From positions 186,001 to 250,000 of the forward strand of contig JBAXNN010000002.1 in assembly GCA_037133755.1 (NCBI GenBank): 64,000 nt of DNA, written 5' to 3'. The number at the start of each line of letters is the position of its first letter. The stretch's first letter is position 1. The position numbers and the translations under genes were made by a program. Positions 1 to 7,381 of this stretch are shown here, in pieces. The notes under the pieces are model-generated. The model did not search any database and was not told the DNA's origin. It saw only the letters and a program-made list of their open reading frames with translations. Origin of the DNA: F1-60-MAGs149 sp037133755. GTDB taxonomy: Bacteria; Actinomycetota; Thermoleophilia; Gaiellales; F1-60-MAGs149.

Positions 1-727
1 TGGCCCGTGCAAGACCCTGCATGAACTGGACAGGGGAGAGGCTCGATGGGCCGCCCTGCTTGTACATGGCACCCGCGACGAAGGTGGGCTTGAACGGGAC
101 GGCACGACCGACCTCGTAGCGGACGGCCTTCAGCAGCTGCGCATAGTTGCGCGGTGACACCGGCACACCGTGCTGCCACTGCGGGCGGAAGGCGAAGTAT
201 GCGTTCGGCTCGTTCCACGTCTCGTAGGCAGTGACACGCGGCAGGGGCGAGGTAGCCCCAGGCGGGGTGTAGGTGCCCGAATAGCGCTTGGCGACGGCGT
301 AGACGAAAGCGCGCCAGTCCTTCAGCTTCGGCATTTGCGTCGCGCGGGCCTTGGTGGAACCGGTGGAAGACGCCCACTTCGGCGTCTTCCAGAGGGTGAA
401 CATCACGCGGTCCTGGAGCCCGTGAGCGGCGGCCTGCAGGACGAACTGGTCGGTCAGCGCCCAGAAGTACGCCGGATCGGCCGGATTGCGCGCGTTCCGC
501 GGCTTGTTGACCGCGATTTGATCCCACTGCATATCCCAACGGGCAAAGCCGACGTGCAGCTTGACGGCGTCGTTCCAGTAGCCCGCCGAATCCGTCGAGG
601 CGTAGGCGTTGTCGAGGAAGCCGACCTGCAGCGTGCTCTTGGCGGCGGCCGCGCTCGGAATAGCCAGCGCACCGACCAAGGCGGCGGTGGCGATGAGCGA
701 GCGGATCGAAGGGTGACGGAGGGTCAT
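1..727 (-). CDS. Secreted clan GH-A glycoside hydrolase, 3' part missing at window edge
   Basis: The frame reads in from the left edge and starts with ATG at 727, giving 242 codons. It opens with a signal peptide (residues 1-29, ending PSAAAA), followed by a (beta/alpha)8-type glycosidase. The motif YETWNEPN places the presumed acid/base Glu at residue 173, and the conserved WDMQW and TLWKTPKWA segments match the complete paralogue just upstream. The nucleophile Glu expected near residue 300 lies outside the window. The product is probably an exported enzyme acting on a polysaccharide; GH39/PslG-like or GH5-like families are the nearest in feel, and the substrate is unknown. It is second in a tandem pair. 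There is no Shine-Dalgarno in the 9 nt before the ATG, and a strong hairpin sits immediately upstream. Confidence 0.8.
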   Translation of the reverse strand, partial: MTLRHPSIRSLIATAALVGALAIPSAAAAKSTLQVGFLDNAYASTDSAGYWNDAVKLHVGFARWDMQWDQIAVNKPRNARNPADPAYFWALTDQFVLQAAAHGLQDRVMFTLWKTPKWASSTGSTKARATQMPKLKDWRAFVYAVAKRYSGTYTPPGATSPLPRVTAYETWNEPNAYFAFRPQWQHGVPVSPRNYAQLLKAVRYEVGRAVPFKPTFVAGAMYKQGGPSSLSPVQFMQGLARA

Positions 728-736
728 GAAATGCGT

Positions 737-771
737 CCGGCCCCCGACTGTCGGACGACAGCGGGGGCCGG
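737..771 (-). terminator. Strong hairpin between the tandem glycosidase genes
   Basis: CCGGCCCCCG-A-CTGTC pairs perfectly with GACAGCGGGGGCCGG around a GGAC loop, a 15-bp stem with one bulged A. It lies 14 nt after the stop of the upstream gene and ends 9 nt before the ATG of the downstream gene. No long T-run follows on the minus strand (only TTT), so it may be an attenuator or mRNA-stabilising element between the cistrons rather than a classical terminator. Confidence 0.55.
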
Positions 772-785
772 GAACGAACGGTGAG

Positions 786-1952
786 CTAGTGGATCGACGA
801 CTTCTTGAGCTTGCCCGAAGCCGAGATCCAGGAGTTGAAGGACGGCTTGTGATCGCCGTTCGACTTCTCGAGGCCGGTCGTGTACCAGGCACCGGCCTTC
901 GGCGCGTTGTCGCGCACCAGGAACCAGGCCATCCTCTCGACCTGCGGCAGCTGCTTGAAGCGGAGGATCGAGTCGTACGCGAACTGCGCCTGCTGCGCGA
1001 AGGAGACCGTGTACTGCGACTTGCCGGCCGCGGGCGTGGCCCAGCCGAACTCGGTCACCCAGATCGGGTACTTCTTGCGGAAGATCTGGTTGGAGAGCGA
1101 GATGAACGTGTCGAAGTTGCCGACGCCGATGAAGCGCGGATTCGTCTTGCTCTGGTCCTTGCCGTCGTTGAGACCGAGGCGCGGCGTGTTGTTGTACGGA
1201 TGCATCGACAGCACGTCGAACTTGGCACCGGCGGCCTTCATGCCCTTCATGAAGTCGATCGGGCTCGGATTGCCAGGGCTCCCCTGCTTGTAGAGCGCGC
1301 CGGCCACGAACGTGGGCTTGAAGTTGACGGCCTTGTTGACCTCGGACTTGAGGGCGTTGAGGAGCTTGACGTAGTTGGCCGGCGAGACGAACTTACCGTT
1401 CTTCTTCTGCGGCTGGAAGGCGAAGCTCGCGTTGGGCTCGTTCCACGTCTCCCACGCCGTGACGCGCGGGAGCGGGGTGGTGCTGCCCGGCGGGACGTAC
1501 GTGCCCGAGTAGCGCGTGGCACACGCAGCGACGAAGTTCTTCCAATCCGTCAGGCCCGGCATCTGCGTGGCCTTGGCCGACTTGGCCTTGGTCGCCCACG
1601 TCGGCGTCTTCCACAGCGTGAACATGACCTTGTCCTGCAGGCCGTGGGCCGCAGCGTTCAGCACGAACTGGTCGGTCTGCGCGAAGTGGTACGCCGGATC
1701 GGCGGGATTGCGCGGATTTGCCGGCTTGCTGACGGCCATCTCACCCCACTGCATATCCCAGCGCATGAACCCGACCTTGAGCGTGACCGCGTCCTGCCAG
1801 AACTCCGTGGGGTACGTCCCCGCGTAGTCGTTATCCAGGAAGCCCGCCTGCAGCTTGCTGTTGGCGCTCGCAAGCGCGGGAAGGACGAGCACCGCTGCAA
1901 GAGCGGCGATCGCGATTAGGAAACGTCGGGCGGATGCTCGGCGCAGGGCCAT
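786..1952 (-). CDS. Secreted clan GH-A glycoside hydrolase (complete)
   Basis: The product has 388 residues. ATG at 1952 was chosen because it is preceded by GAGAGGA and starts a clean signal peptide (residues 1-30, ending ALASA); the frame stays open far upstream but is not protein-like there. WETWNEPN gives the acid/base Glu172, and WVTEFGWAT gives the nucleophile Glu301, the paired glutamates of clan GH-A TIM barrels. HPYNN near residue 251 is another barrel-strand motif of this clan. It should act outside the cell or at the surface on a glycan. It resembles PslG/GH39-type matrix glycosidases, but the substrate cannot be read from the sequence. The next gene downstream is a close paralogue, so the pair arose by tandem duplication. 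Confidence 0.85.
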   Translation of the reverse strand: MALRRASARRFLIAIAALAAVLVLPALASANSKLQAGFLDNDYAGTYPTEFWQDAVTLKVGFMRWDMQWGEMAVSKPANPRNPADPAYHFAQTDQFVLNAAAHGLQDKVMFTLWKTPTWATKAKSAKATQMPGLTDWKNFVAACATRYSGTYVPPGSTTPLPRVTAWETWNEPNASFAFQPQKKNGKFVSPANYVKLLNALKSEVNKAVNFKPTFVAGALYKQGSPGNPSPIDFMKGMKAAGAKFDVLSMHPYNNTPRLGLNDGKDQSKTNPRFIGVGNFDTFISLSNQIFRKKYPIWVTEFGWATPAAGKSQYTVSFAQQAQFAYDSILRFKQLPQVERMAWFLVRDNAPKAGAWYTTGLEKSNGDHKPSFNSWISASGKLKKSSIH

Positions 1953-1986
1953 AGAAGGTCCTCTCGAATCGGGAACAGGTCTCATC

Positions 1987-2014
1987 CTGCCACACGGCAC
2001 TACGGGCGTGGCAG
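1987..2014. promoter_or_regulatory. Inverted repeat in the divergent intergenic region
   Basis: CTGCCAC (1987-1993) and GTGGCAG (2008-2014) form a perfect 7-bp inverted repeat with a 14-nt spacer. They sit between the minus-strand glycosidase and the plus-strand hydrolase, where promoters for both should lie. It may be an operator; there is no further evidence. Confidence 0.25.
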
Positions 2015-2040
2015 ACCGCGGAGTGGATTCGCCAACTTGA

Positions 2041-2052
2041 TACGGTTCCCTC
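2041..2052 (+). promoter_or_regulatory. -10 element of the isochorismatase-like gene
   Basis: TACGGT followed by TCCCTC places the transcription start about 2 nt before ATG 2055. This fits the (near-)leaderless promoter pattern seen repeatedly in this window. No clear -35 box was found. Confidence 0.4.
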
Positions 2053-2054
2053 AT

Positions 2055-2618
2055 ATGGAGCCGCTCAATCGCCCCGCCGTGATCGTCGCCGACATGCTCG
2101 TCGACTTCGTTACCGGCGCCCTCGCCAATCCCCCGTCGCAGGCCTGCATCGAGCCGATTGCGCGCCTGCTGGCCGGTGCGCGCGAGCGTGGCTGGCCCGT
2201 CTGTTACGCCAACGACGCGCATCTTCCGGGAGACATGGAGGAGGCGTTGTGGGGTCCGCACGCCGTCGCCGGCACGCCCGGTGCGCAGGTCATCCCGGAG
2301 TTGGCGCCCCAGCAGGGCGACTTCCAGTTCCCGAAGCGTTGGTATTCCGGCTTTCATGAGACCGGGCTCGAGATGTACCTCAAGCAGTGCAACGTCGACA
2401 CGGTGATCCTGACGGGTCAGCACGCCCATATCTGCGTGCAGCACACCGCGGGTGACGCCTTCATCGGTGGCTTTCGCGTGGTGCTCGCCGATGACGGCAT
2501 CTCGGCCTTCACGCCGGAGGACAAGGCCGCGGGCATCTCGTACATGGAGACGATGTACGGCGCGATGGTCGCCACCGTTGACGAAATCCTGCACGCCTCC
2601 GCGGTCGCTGCCGTCTAG
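2055..2618 (+). CDS. Isochorismatase-family cysteine hydrolase
   Basis: The product has 187 residues. The catalytic triad of the isochorismatase/nicotinamidase fold is visible: Asp13 in VADMLVDF, Lys94 in FQFPKRWYSGF and the nucleophile Cys127 in GQHAHICVQHTAGDA. The Thr usually found two or three residues before the Cys is His here. Members hydrolyse amides or enol ethers such as nicotinamide, N-carbamoyl compounds or isochorismate; the substrate is not predictable. ATG 2055 is preferred over TTG 2037 because a -10 box lies just upstream. A ribokinase-like gene follows after 7 nt, so the pair is probably one transcript and might act in nicotinamide or nucleoside salvage (inference). Confidence 0.8.
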   Translation: MEPLNRPAVIVADMLVDFVTGALANPPSQACIEPIARLLAGARERGWPVCYANDAHLPGDMEEALWGPHAVAGTPGAQVIPELAPQQGDFQFPKRWYSGFHETGLEMYLKQCNVDTVILTGQHAHICVQHTAGDAFIGGFRVVLADDGISAFTPEDKAAGISYMETMYGAMVATVDEILHASAVAAV

Positions 2619-2625
2619 GGCTGCG

Positions 2626-3468
2626 ATGGGCATCGTCGCCGTCGTCGGCTCGATCAACGTCGACGAGGTCGTGCGGGTCGACCGGCTGCCACGGGAGGGC
2701 GAGACCGTCTCGGGCGGGACGTACCAGCGGTTCGGTGGCGGCAAAGGGGCCAATCAGGCGGTCGGGGCGGCGCGCGCGGGTGCGACGGTACGGATGGTCG
2801 GGTGCGTCGGGCGCGACGCCATTGGTGATGGCGCGATTGACGAGCTCCGCGCAGCAGGCGTCGAGGTCACGCATGTCGCGCGCAGCGACGAAGCGTCAAC
2901 GGGCCTTGCGCTGATCGTCGTCGATGCCGACGGCCGTAATCAGATCGCCGTCGCACCGGGTGCGAATCGCCTGATCACGATGGACCCGGCTGCCGTCACG
3001 GGCGATGCGGGCGTGGTGCTGCTGTCGTTTGAGGCACCGGACGAAGCCCTGTGTGCCGCCGCCGATGCGGCCAGCGCCGGCGGTTGGACGATCGTGGTCA
3101 ATCCCGCACCGACGCGCCCAATTCCGCAGCGGCTGCTCGCGGCGCAGCCGATCCTGATCCCGAACGAGCACGAGGTCGCGGACCTCACGGGGATTCCCGA
3201 TCCGGAACGGGCCGCGCGCGTGCTGCAGGCCATGACCGGGGCGCCCGTGATCGTCACGCTCGGCGCCGCCGGTGCGTTGCTCCTCGAGGGTGATACCGCC
3301 ACGACCATTCCGGCGCCTGAGGTTGACGTGGCGGACACGACCGGGGCGGGAGATTGCCTCTGCGGAACGCTTGCCGCGCGGTTGGCGGCAGGTGACGCCC
3401 TCTCTCTCGCGGTCGAGCGCGCCGTGGCAGCAGCATCGCTGAGTACGACGACGCCGGGCGCTCGGTAA
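2626..3468 (+). CDS. rbsK: PfkB-family sugar kinase, ribokinase-like
   Basis: The product has 280 residues, slightly shorter than typical ribokinase (about 305). The N-terminal signature GGGKGANQA (38-46) and the C-terminal ATP/anion-hole motif DTTGAGD (237-243, catalytic base Asp243) define the family. The opening VVGSINVD and the sugar-binding stretch after it fit ribokinase better than fructokinase or adenosine kinase. It would phosphorylate ribose or a related pentose in the cytoplasm with ATP. ATG 2626 lies 5 nt after an AGGG box. It converges on the sulfite-oxidase-like gene with only 3 bp between stops. The exact sugar is inferred. Confidence 0.75.
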   Translation: MGIVAVVGSINVDEVVRVDRLPREGETVSGGTYQRFGGGKGANQAVGAARAGATVRMVGCVGRDAIGDGAIDELRAAGVEVTHVARSDEASTGLALIVVDADGRNQIAVAPGANRLITMDPAAVTGDAGVVLLSFEAPDEALCAAADAASAGGWTIVVNPAPTRPIPQRLLAAQPILIPNEHEVADLTGIPDPERAARVLQAMTGAPVIVTLGAAGALLLEGDTATTIPAPEVDVADTTGAGDCLCGTLAARLAAGDALSLAVERAVAAASLSTTTPGAR

Positions 3469-3471
3469 CCG

Positions 3472-4521
3472 CTACACGACGGTGAGTTCGACGGCGTACA
3501 CGTCGTTGACGCCGTAGCCACGACTATTCCAGGCCATCGTGTCGGGCTGGCGGTTGCCGTCGCGATCACGGGCCTTCGACCGAATCACGTGCGTACCGGG
3601 TGCGAGCTCGACCGTGATGGAGAACTGCGTTGGGGCATGACGACCAGGGCCCGGATCGATGCGCGTGGACTGCCATTCACCGTCGTCGACCTGCACGTCG
3701 ATGCCACCGACGCCGCCGATCCCACCCCAGGCGATGCCGCGCACAAGGACCTCGCCCGCAGGGATGGCATCCGTGGTTTCGGGACTCGTGATCAGCGAGC
3801 TGATGGGCATGTGGTTCAGCTCGCGGCCGGGCTCGGGCTCGCCCTCCTCGCGGAGGCGGTAGTCGATCGCCTGATAGAACCCGTCGAACTCGCCCTGAAT
3901 GAACTCGATGTGCGTGAGCCACTTGACCGACGCGACGGCGTACCAGCCCGGCACGATCGCGCGCACCGGGTAGCCGTGCTCCGGCTCGAGACGGCGCCCG
4001 TTCATCTCCCAGGCGAGGATCGTCTCGCGGATCGCGGGGTCGCCGAGCGGGACGGCGCGAGAAAACGACTGCGGGGTGTCGTAGCCCTCGATGGCGCCTC
4101 GATCACCGCCATGAAAGACGACATGGGTCGCCTCCGGCAGTGGCCGCACGATGGTGAACAGATCGGTCAGCTGCCCGCCGGCCCAGCGGGCATGGCCAAC
4201 CGCGCCAAGCTCCCAGGGAACGCCGGCGGCAGGGGGATCGAGTTCCGTCCGACGATGACCCGCGCACTCCAGCGTGACGTGCGCCGTCGTGTGCGAGAGC
4301 TTGCGCAGGTCGGCAAGCGACCAGCGAAGCGGGCGTGTGACGAGCCCCGTTACCTCGAGTGCGTAGTCGCGCTCGGCGATCTGCGGAACGCCGTGATGTG
4401 AGCGAACGAAGTGCTCGCCGGCCTCGTTACGCTCGGCCAGCAGGCGCCCAACCGGTGTCGCGCGACAGGCGGGTGCGAGTTCGGGGGAAACATGATCCAT
4501 CGAGTGGGCATCGTTGCACAT
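3472..4521 (-). CDS. Sulfite-oxidase-type molybdopterin oxidoreductase
   Basis: The product has 349 residues. The Moco domain (about 45-225) holds the single cysteine ligand Cys86 in HVTLECAGHR, and the motifs EMNGRRLEPEHGYPVRAIVPGWY and VKWLTHIE are typical of the sulfite oxidase/YedY superfamily. Residues 235-349 form the Ig-like dimerisation domain. No signal peptide, haem domain or Tat motif is visible, so the protein looks cytoplasmic or its start is mis-set. ATG 4521 gives the longest form; ATG 4500 (MDHVSPEL) is a real alternative, and neither has a good Shine-Dalgarno. It lies 36 nt downstream of xseB on the same strand. The electron acceptor is unknown. Confidence 0.8.
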   Translation of the reverse strand: MCNDAHSMDHVSPELAPACRATPVGRLLAERNEAGEHFVRSHHGVPQIAERDYALEVTGLVTRPLRWSLADLRKLSHTTAHVTLECAGHRRTELDPPAAGVPWELGAVGHARWAGGQLTDLFTIVRPLPEATHVVFHGGDRGAIEGYDTPQSFSRAVPLGDPAIRETILAWEMNGRRLEPEHGYPVRAIVPGWYAVASVKWLTHIEFIQGEFDGFYQAIDYRLREEGEPEPGRELNHMPISSLITSPETTDAIPAGEVLVRGIAWGGIGGVGGIDVQVDDGEWQSTRIDPGPGRHAPTQFSITVELAPGTHVIRSKARDRDGNRQPDTMAWNSRGYGVNDVYAVELTVV

Positions 4522-4557
4522 GCCCCGTGCCGTTCCTGACGCGGACGCGATACGTGC

Positions 4558-4797
4558 TCAGGCGGTGGCGTCGGGGCGCTCGATGACGAACTCCGTGAGC
4601 CCCTTGCCCTTCTCGATCTCCTGCAGGTCCTTCTCTGCCGTTTCGAGATAGGAGCGCAGTGCCTTCTCGAGCCCCTTGCCCTCGCGCAGCAGCGCGATCG
4701 TCTCCTCGACGCTCAACTCGGCCTCACCGAGCTTCTCGGCGATCTCCTCGAGTCGCTCGAGTCCGTGCTCGAACGACACCTTCTGCGGCTCGCTCAT
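4558..4797 (-). CDS. xseB: Exodeoxyribonuclease VII small subunit
   Basis: The product has 79 residues with the family core FEHGLERLEEIAEKLGE followed by the helical segment SVEETIALLREGKGLEKAL. It pairs with XseA to form exonuclease VII, which degrades single-stranded DNA from both ends to oligonucleotides. Its ATG overlaps the xseA stop as ATGA, so the two are translationally coupled. The size is normal for the family. Confidence 0.92.
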   Translation of the reverse strand: MSEPQKVSFEHGLERLEEIAEKLGEAELSVEETIALLREGKGLEKALRSYLETAEKDLQEIEKGKGLTEFVIERPDATA

Positions 4798-6143
4798 GCG
4801 GCGCCCTCCGTGGGGTCGGGGTGAATTGCATCGATCGTGGCGTCGAGCGTAGCGCCCTTCAATTGGATCGCCACGGTCTGGCCCGCCGACAGGGCGGCAC
4901 CATCGCGTAGCAGCGTGCCGTCGGGGAGGCGCACGAGAGCGAAGCCTCGCTCGCGCCAGTCGCGCGCGCGAATCAGGTCCTCTGCCGCGGTCAGGGCGGC
5001 CGCGCGCAGCGCGAGTCCGTGGTTCACTGCCGCGGTGGCGGCAGTCAGCCGCTCGCGCGTCACGTCGAGCGACGACGCGCGCGGCAGGTCGCTCAGCGCA
5101 CGCTGCAGCGCCATGGCGCCATCCGCAAGGCGCTCGCGTAGCGCGCTGGTCGCCAGCTCTGCGGTGTGACGCAGAGCCTGGCCCGCAAGGTCGATGCGGC
5201 TGGTGCGAGCGACGAGTGCGGCCTGACCAGCCGGGCGCATGGCGGCAAGCTCCACGCGGGCGCTGGCGTCGCCGACGTTCGCGGCCGCGAAGCCCCCGGC
5301 ATCGCTCGCCAGCCGATCGAGGAGCGCGAGCAACTCCGACGCGCTGGGCACGGCGTGCTCGGCAGCTCGAGCTGGCACTTCGGCGGCGGCGCTCGCCACC
5401 TCATCGCAATTGGGTCGCTGGCGGGTATGCCCAATCGAGGTGATCACGGGCATCCCGAGCGCGGAGATCGCGCGGCACAGAGCCTCATCGGAGAACGGCA
5501 GGAGATCCTCGACGCTGCCGCCACCGCGCGCGAGAATGATCACGTCGACGGCGGGTGCCGCCGCAACGGTGGCCAGTGCCTCGATCAGATCATTGACCGC
5601 GCCAACGCCCTGGACGAGCGAGTGGCAGACGGTGATGCGGGTGGGGGGGAAGCGGTCGCGCAACGCGCGGATCACGTCGGCCTCGGCGTCGGAGTCGCGA
5701 CCGGTGACAAGACCGACGCGGCGCGGGAAGCGCGGCAATGGCAGCTTTGCTTCGGGCTCAGTGAGCCCCTCAGCGCGCAGCCGGTCGCGCACATCGAGCA
5801 CGCGCTGCAGTAGCTCGCCCTCACCCGCCGAGCGGATCGCGCTGCAGATCAGCGAGACCGTGCCGCTCTTGGCGTAGTGGTCGATCTTCGTGTACCGCGC
5901 CTGGATCAACCGGCCCTGAACGGGCGGATCGGGTAGGTTGGCGGCGGCGGAGCGCCACATGATGCAGCGGATCGTCGCCTCGCCGTCACTCAGCGTGAAG
6001 TACAGATGTCCGGACGACGCGACCGTGACCTGCTGGACCTCGCCCTCGACGATGCCCCCGCCGAGCGACCCCAAGGCACCGCCGATCCGGCGCCAGAGCT
6101 CGCTCGGCGATTCCGCGACCGTCTCGACGGGGCGGCCCTCCAC
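4794..6143 (-). CDS. xseA: Exodeoxyribonuclease VII large subunit
   Basis: The product has 449 residues and starts with GTG 6143, 4 nt after the stop of the thiol-oxidoreductase gene. The N-terminal OB-fold (about 13-110) contains GHLYFTLSD, and the catalytic domain contains LVTGRDSDAEADVIRALRDRFP and ARGGGSVEDLLPF (205-217). The usual signature GHE-x-D, where the family is most conserved, reads GHTRQ (238-242) and the following ADxRAxTPTxAA stretch reads ASAAAEVPARAA. The frame is open throughout, so this is divergence rather than a frameshift. A coiled C-terminal region follows and then xseB. Confidence 0.88.
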   Translation of the reverse strand: MEGRPVETVAESPSELWRRIGGALGSLGGGIVEGEVQQVTVASSGHLYFTLSDGEATIRCIMWRSAAANLPDPPVQGRLIQARYTKIDHYAKSGTVSLICSAIRSAGEGELLQRVLDVRDRLRAEGLTEPEAKLPLPRFPRRVGLVTGRDSDAEADVIRALRDRFPPTRITVCHSLVQGVGAVNDLIEALATVAAAPAVDVIILARGGGSVEDLLPFSDEALCRAISALGMPVITSIGHTRQRPNCDEVASAAAEVPARAAEHAVPSASELLALLDRLASDAGGFAAANVGDASARVELAAMRPAGQAALVARTSRIDLAGQALRHTAELATSALRERLADGAMALQRALSDLPRASSLDVTRERLTAATAAVNHGLALRAAALTAAEDLIRARDWRERGFALVRLPDGTLLRDGAALSAGQTVAIQLKGATLDATIDAIHPDPTEGAA

Positions 6144-6147
6144 GCGG

Positions 6148-6927
6148 TTACTGCACCGACTTGACGGCGTCGGTGATCGCCGCGATGTCCGGCAGCGAGC
6201 CCGTCAGGACCTTCTTGCCCTTCGGGCCCTCGACGATGAACGACGGCGTGCCGCCGAAGCCCTCCTGCGCAGCGATCACCTGGACGTCCTGGACCTCCGG
6301 CGTCCACAGTGCCTCGTCCTGCCGATCCTTCTGGAACTGCGTCATGTTGAGCCCAAGGGCCTTGGCAATGCCGTCGCAGAACGCAGGCGTCGCGTAGTCG
6401 ATGTTCTCGTCCTGCTGATTGTGGTACCAGAGATCCTGATACTCGAACAGCTTGTTCTGCTGCTGCGCGGCGATCGCGCACTGGGTGGCGTTGACCGAGT
6501 CGGGACCGAGGATCGGCCAGATGCGATACACGAACTTCGCCTTGCCGGGCTTCACGAACGTGCCGATCATCTGATTCTCGGTATCGAGCGCGAAGTTCTT
6601 GCAGACCGGGCAGCGCAGATCGCCGAACTCGGTGATCGTCACGGGGGCTGCGGCATCGCCAAGGGTGTTGCCGTTCTGCGGAATGCCCGCGAAGAACTCG
6701 GTGACCTGCTTCGTGTCCTTCAGCTTGCCGGCTGCGACATCGGCTGCGCTCGACTCGCTGGCGCTGGTGTCACCACTGCGCTGCGACAGATAGATGAGGC
6801 CACCAGCGACGATGACGGCGGCAATGCCGGCGATGACGATGATCGTCCACAGGCTGCGCTTCGAGCCACCAGAGCTCTTCTGCGGCGCCTTCTTCGGCGG
6901 GGGCGGGGTCTTCGCGTTGTCAGCCAT
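6148..6927 (-). CDS. Membrane-anchored DsbA-like thioredoxin-fold protein
   Basis: The product has 259 residues. A Pro/Lys-rich cytoplasmic N-terminus (1-26) is followed by one transmembrane helix (27-47) and an extracytoplasmic thioredoxin fold with active site CPVC (Cys106, Cys109) and the cis-proline segment GGTPSFIV. This is the DsbA_4/BdbD-like arrangement of actinobacterial disulfide oxidoreductases, often annotated as thioredoxin-domain proteins next to vitamin K epoxide reductase. ATG 6927 follows GAGGAC with good spacing; the frame is open further upstream but not protein-like. Transcription probably starts from TAGGAT (6962-6957, minus), divergent from the lipoprotein gene. Confidence 0.85.
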   Translation of the reverse strand: MADNAKTPPPPKKAPQKSSGGSKRSLWTIIVIAGIAAVIVAGGLIYLSQRSGDTSASESSAADVAAGKLKDTKQVTEFFAGIPQNGNTLGDAAAPVTITEFGDLRCPVCKNFALDTENQMIGTFVKPGKAKFVYRIWPILGPDSVNATQCAIAAQQQNKLFEYQDLWYHNQQDENIDYATPAFCDGIAKALGLNMTQFQKDRQDEALWTPEVQDVQVIAAQEGFGGTPSFIVEGPKGKKVLTGSLPDIAAITDAVKSVQ

Positions 6928-6997
6928 GAATAGTCCTCGTCGTCGCGTGCGCACGCATCCTAGCGGTCGTCGCGCGCGGTCACCGCTCCCGGGCAAG

Positions 6998-7009
6998 TAG
7001 TCTCTCGAA
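6998..7009 (+). promoter_or_regulatory. Leaderless promoter (-10 TAGTCT) of the lipoprotein gene
   Basis: TAGTCT (6998-7003) is followed by exactly six bases and then ATG 7010, putting the transcription start at or next to the start codon. No Shine-Dalgarno is present. Confidence 0.55.
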
Positions 7010-7381
7010 ATGCACCGCGCGTCCGCCGTGTTCGTTCTGCTTACCGCGCTGCTCGTCGGCGCGTGTGGCTCGTACGGTGATGGGGCGAACGCGAAGGTCG
7101 AGACCTCCGTCGCCAATTCCCTCAAGGCCGTGATCGACGCGCAGGCACCGCTGGTCGAACTGCGATCCGTCGATTGCACCGGAACGCGGCCTACGCTCGA
7201 TTGTCTCGCCTCGCTGGGCGTGGGCAACACCGTCGTCCAGGTTCGCTTCGCGGTGGAGGTTGGCGCTGATGACTGCTGGATCGCCGATGCGCGCCGCACG
7301 GTGGTGCTTGGCGCCGGGAGCGAGACGAACCCGCTGACCAACCTCACGGCGAGCAGCAATCTGAAGGGCTGCCTCGCGTGA
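7010..7381 (+). CDS. Small secreted lipoprotein of unknown function
   Basis: The product has 123 residues. A type II signal peptide ends in the lipobox LVGAC with lipidated Cys19, so the mature protein should be anchored outside the membrane. It contains four further cysteines (in SVDCTG, TLDCLA, DDCWIA and KGCLA), which could form two disulfides and suit export. No family is recognised. The stop overlaps the GTG of the peptide transporter as GTGA, so the two are co-translated; it might be an accessory to transport, but nothing in the sequence proves that. Confidence 0.7.
   Translation: MHRASAVFVLLTALLVGACGSYGDGANAKVETSVANSLKAVIDAQAPLVELRSVDCTGTRPTLDCLASLGVGNTVVQVRFAVEVGADDCWIADARRTVVLGAGSETNPLTNLTASSNLKGCLA

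Noticed and set aside
726..1919. Long plus-strand open frame opposite the glycosidase gene
   Set aside because: The translation is Arg/Val/Leu-rich, without family motifs, and mirrors the codon bias of the minus-strand gene. The same holds for the antisense frames at 12698-13813, 15867-16841, 28868-30925, 43407-44888, 48273-49775, 59818-61182 and 61231-62553.
1953..2753. Upstream extension of the second glycosidase frame
   Set aside because: The frame stays open to 2753, but ATG 1952 has a ribosome site and a perfect signal peptide; the extension overlaps two real genes on the other strand.
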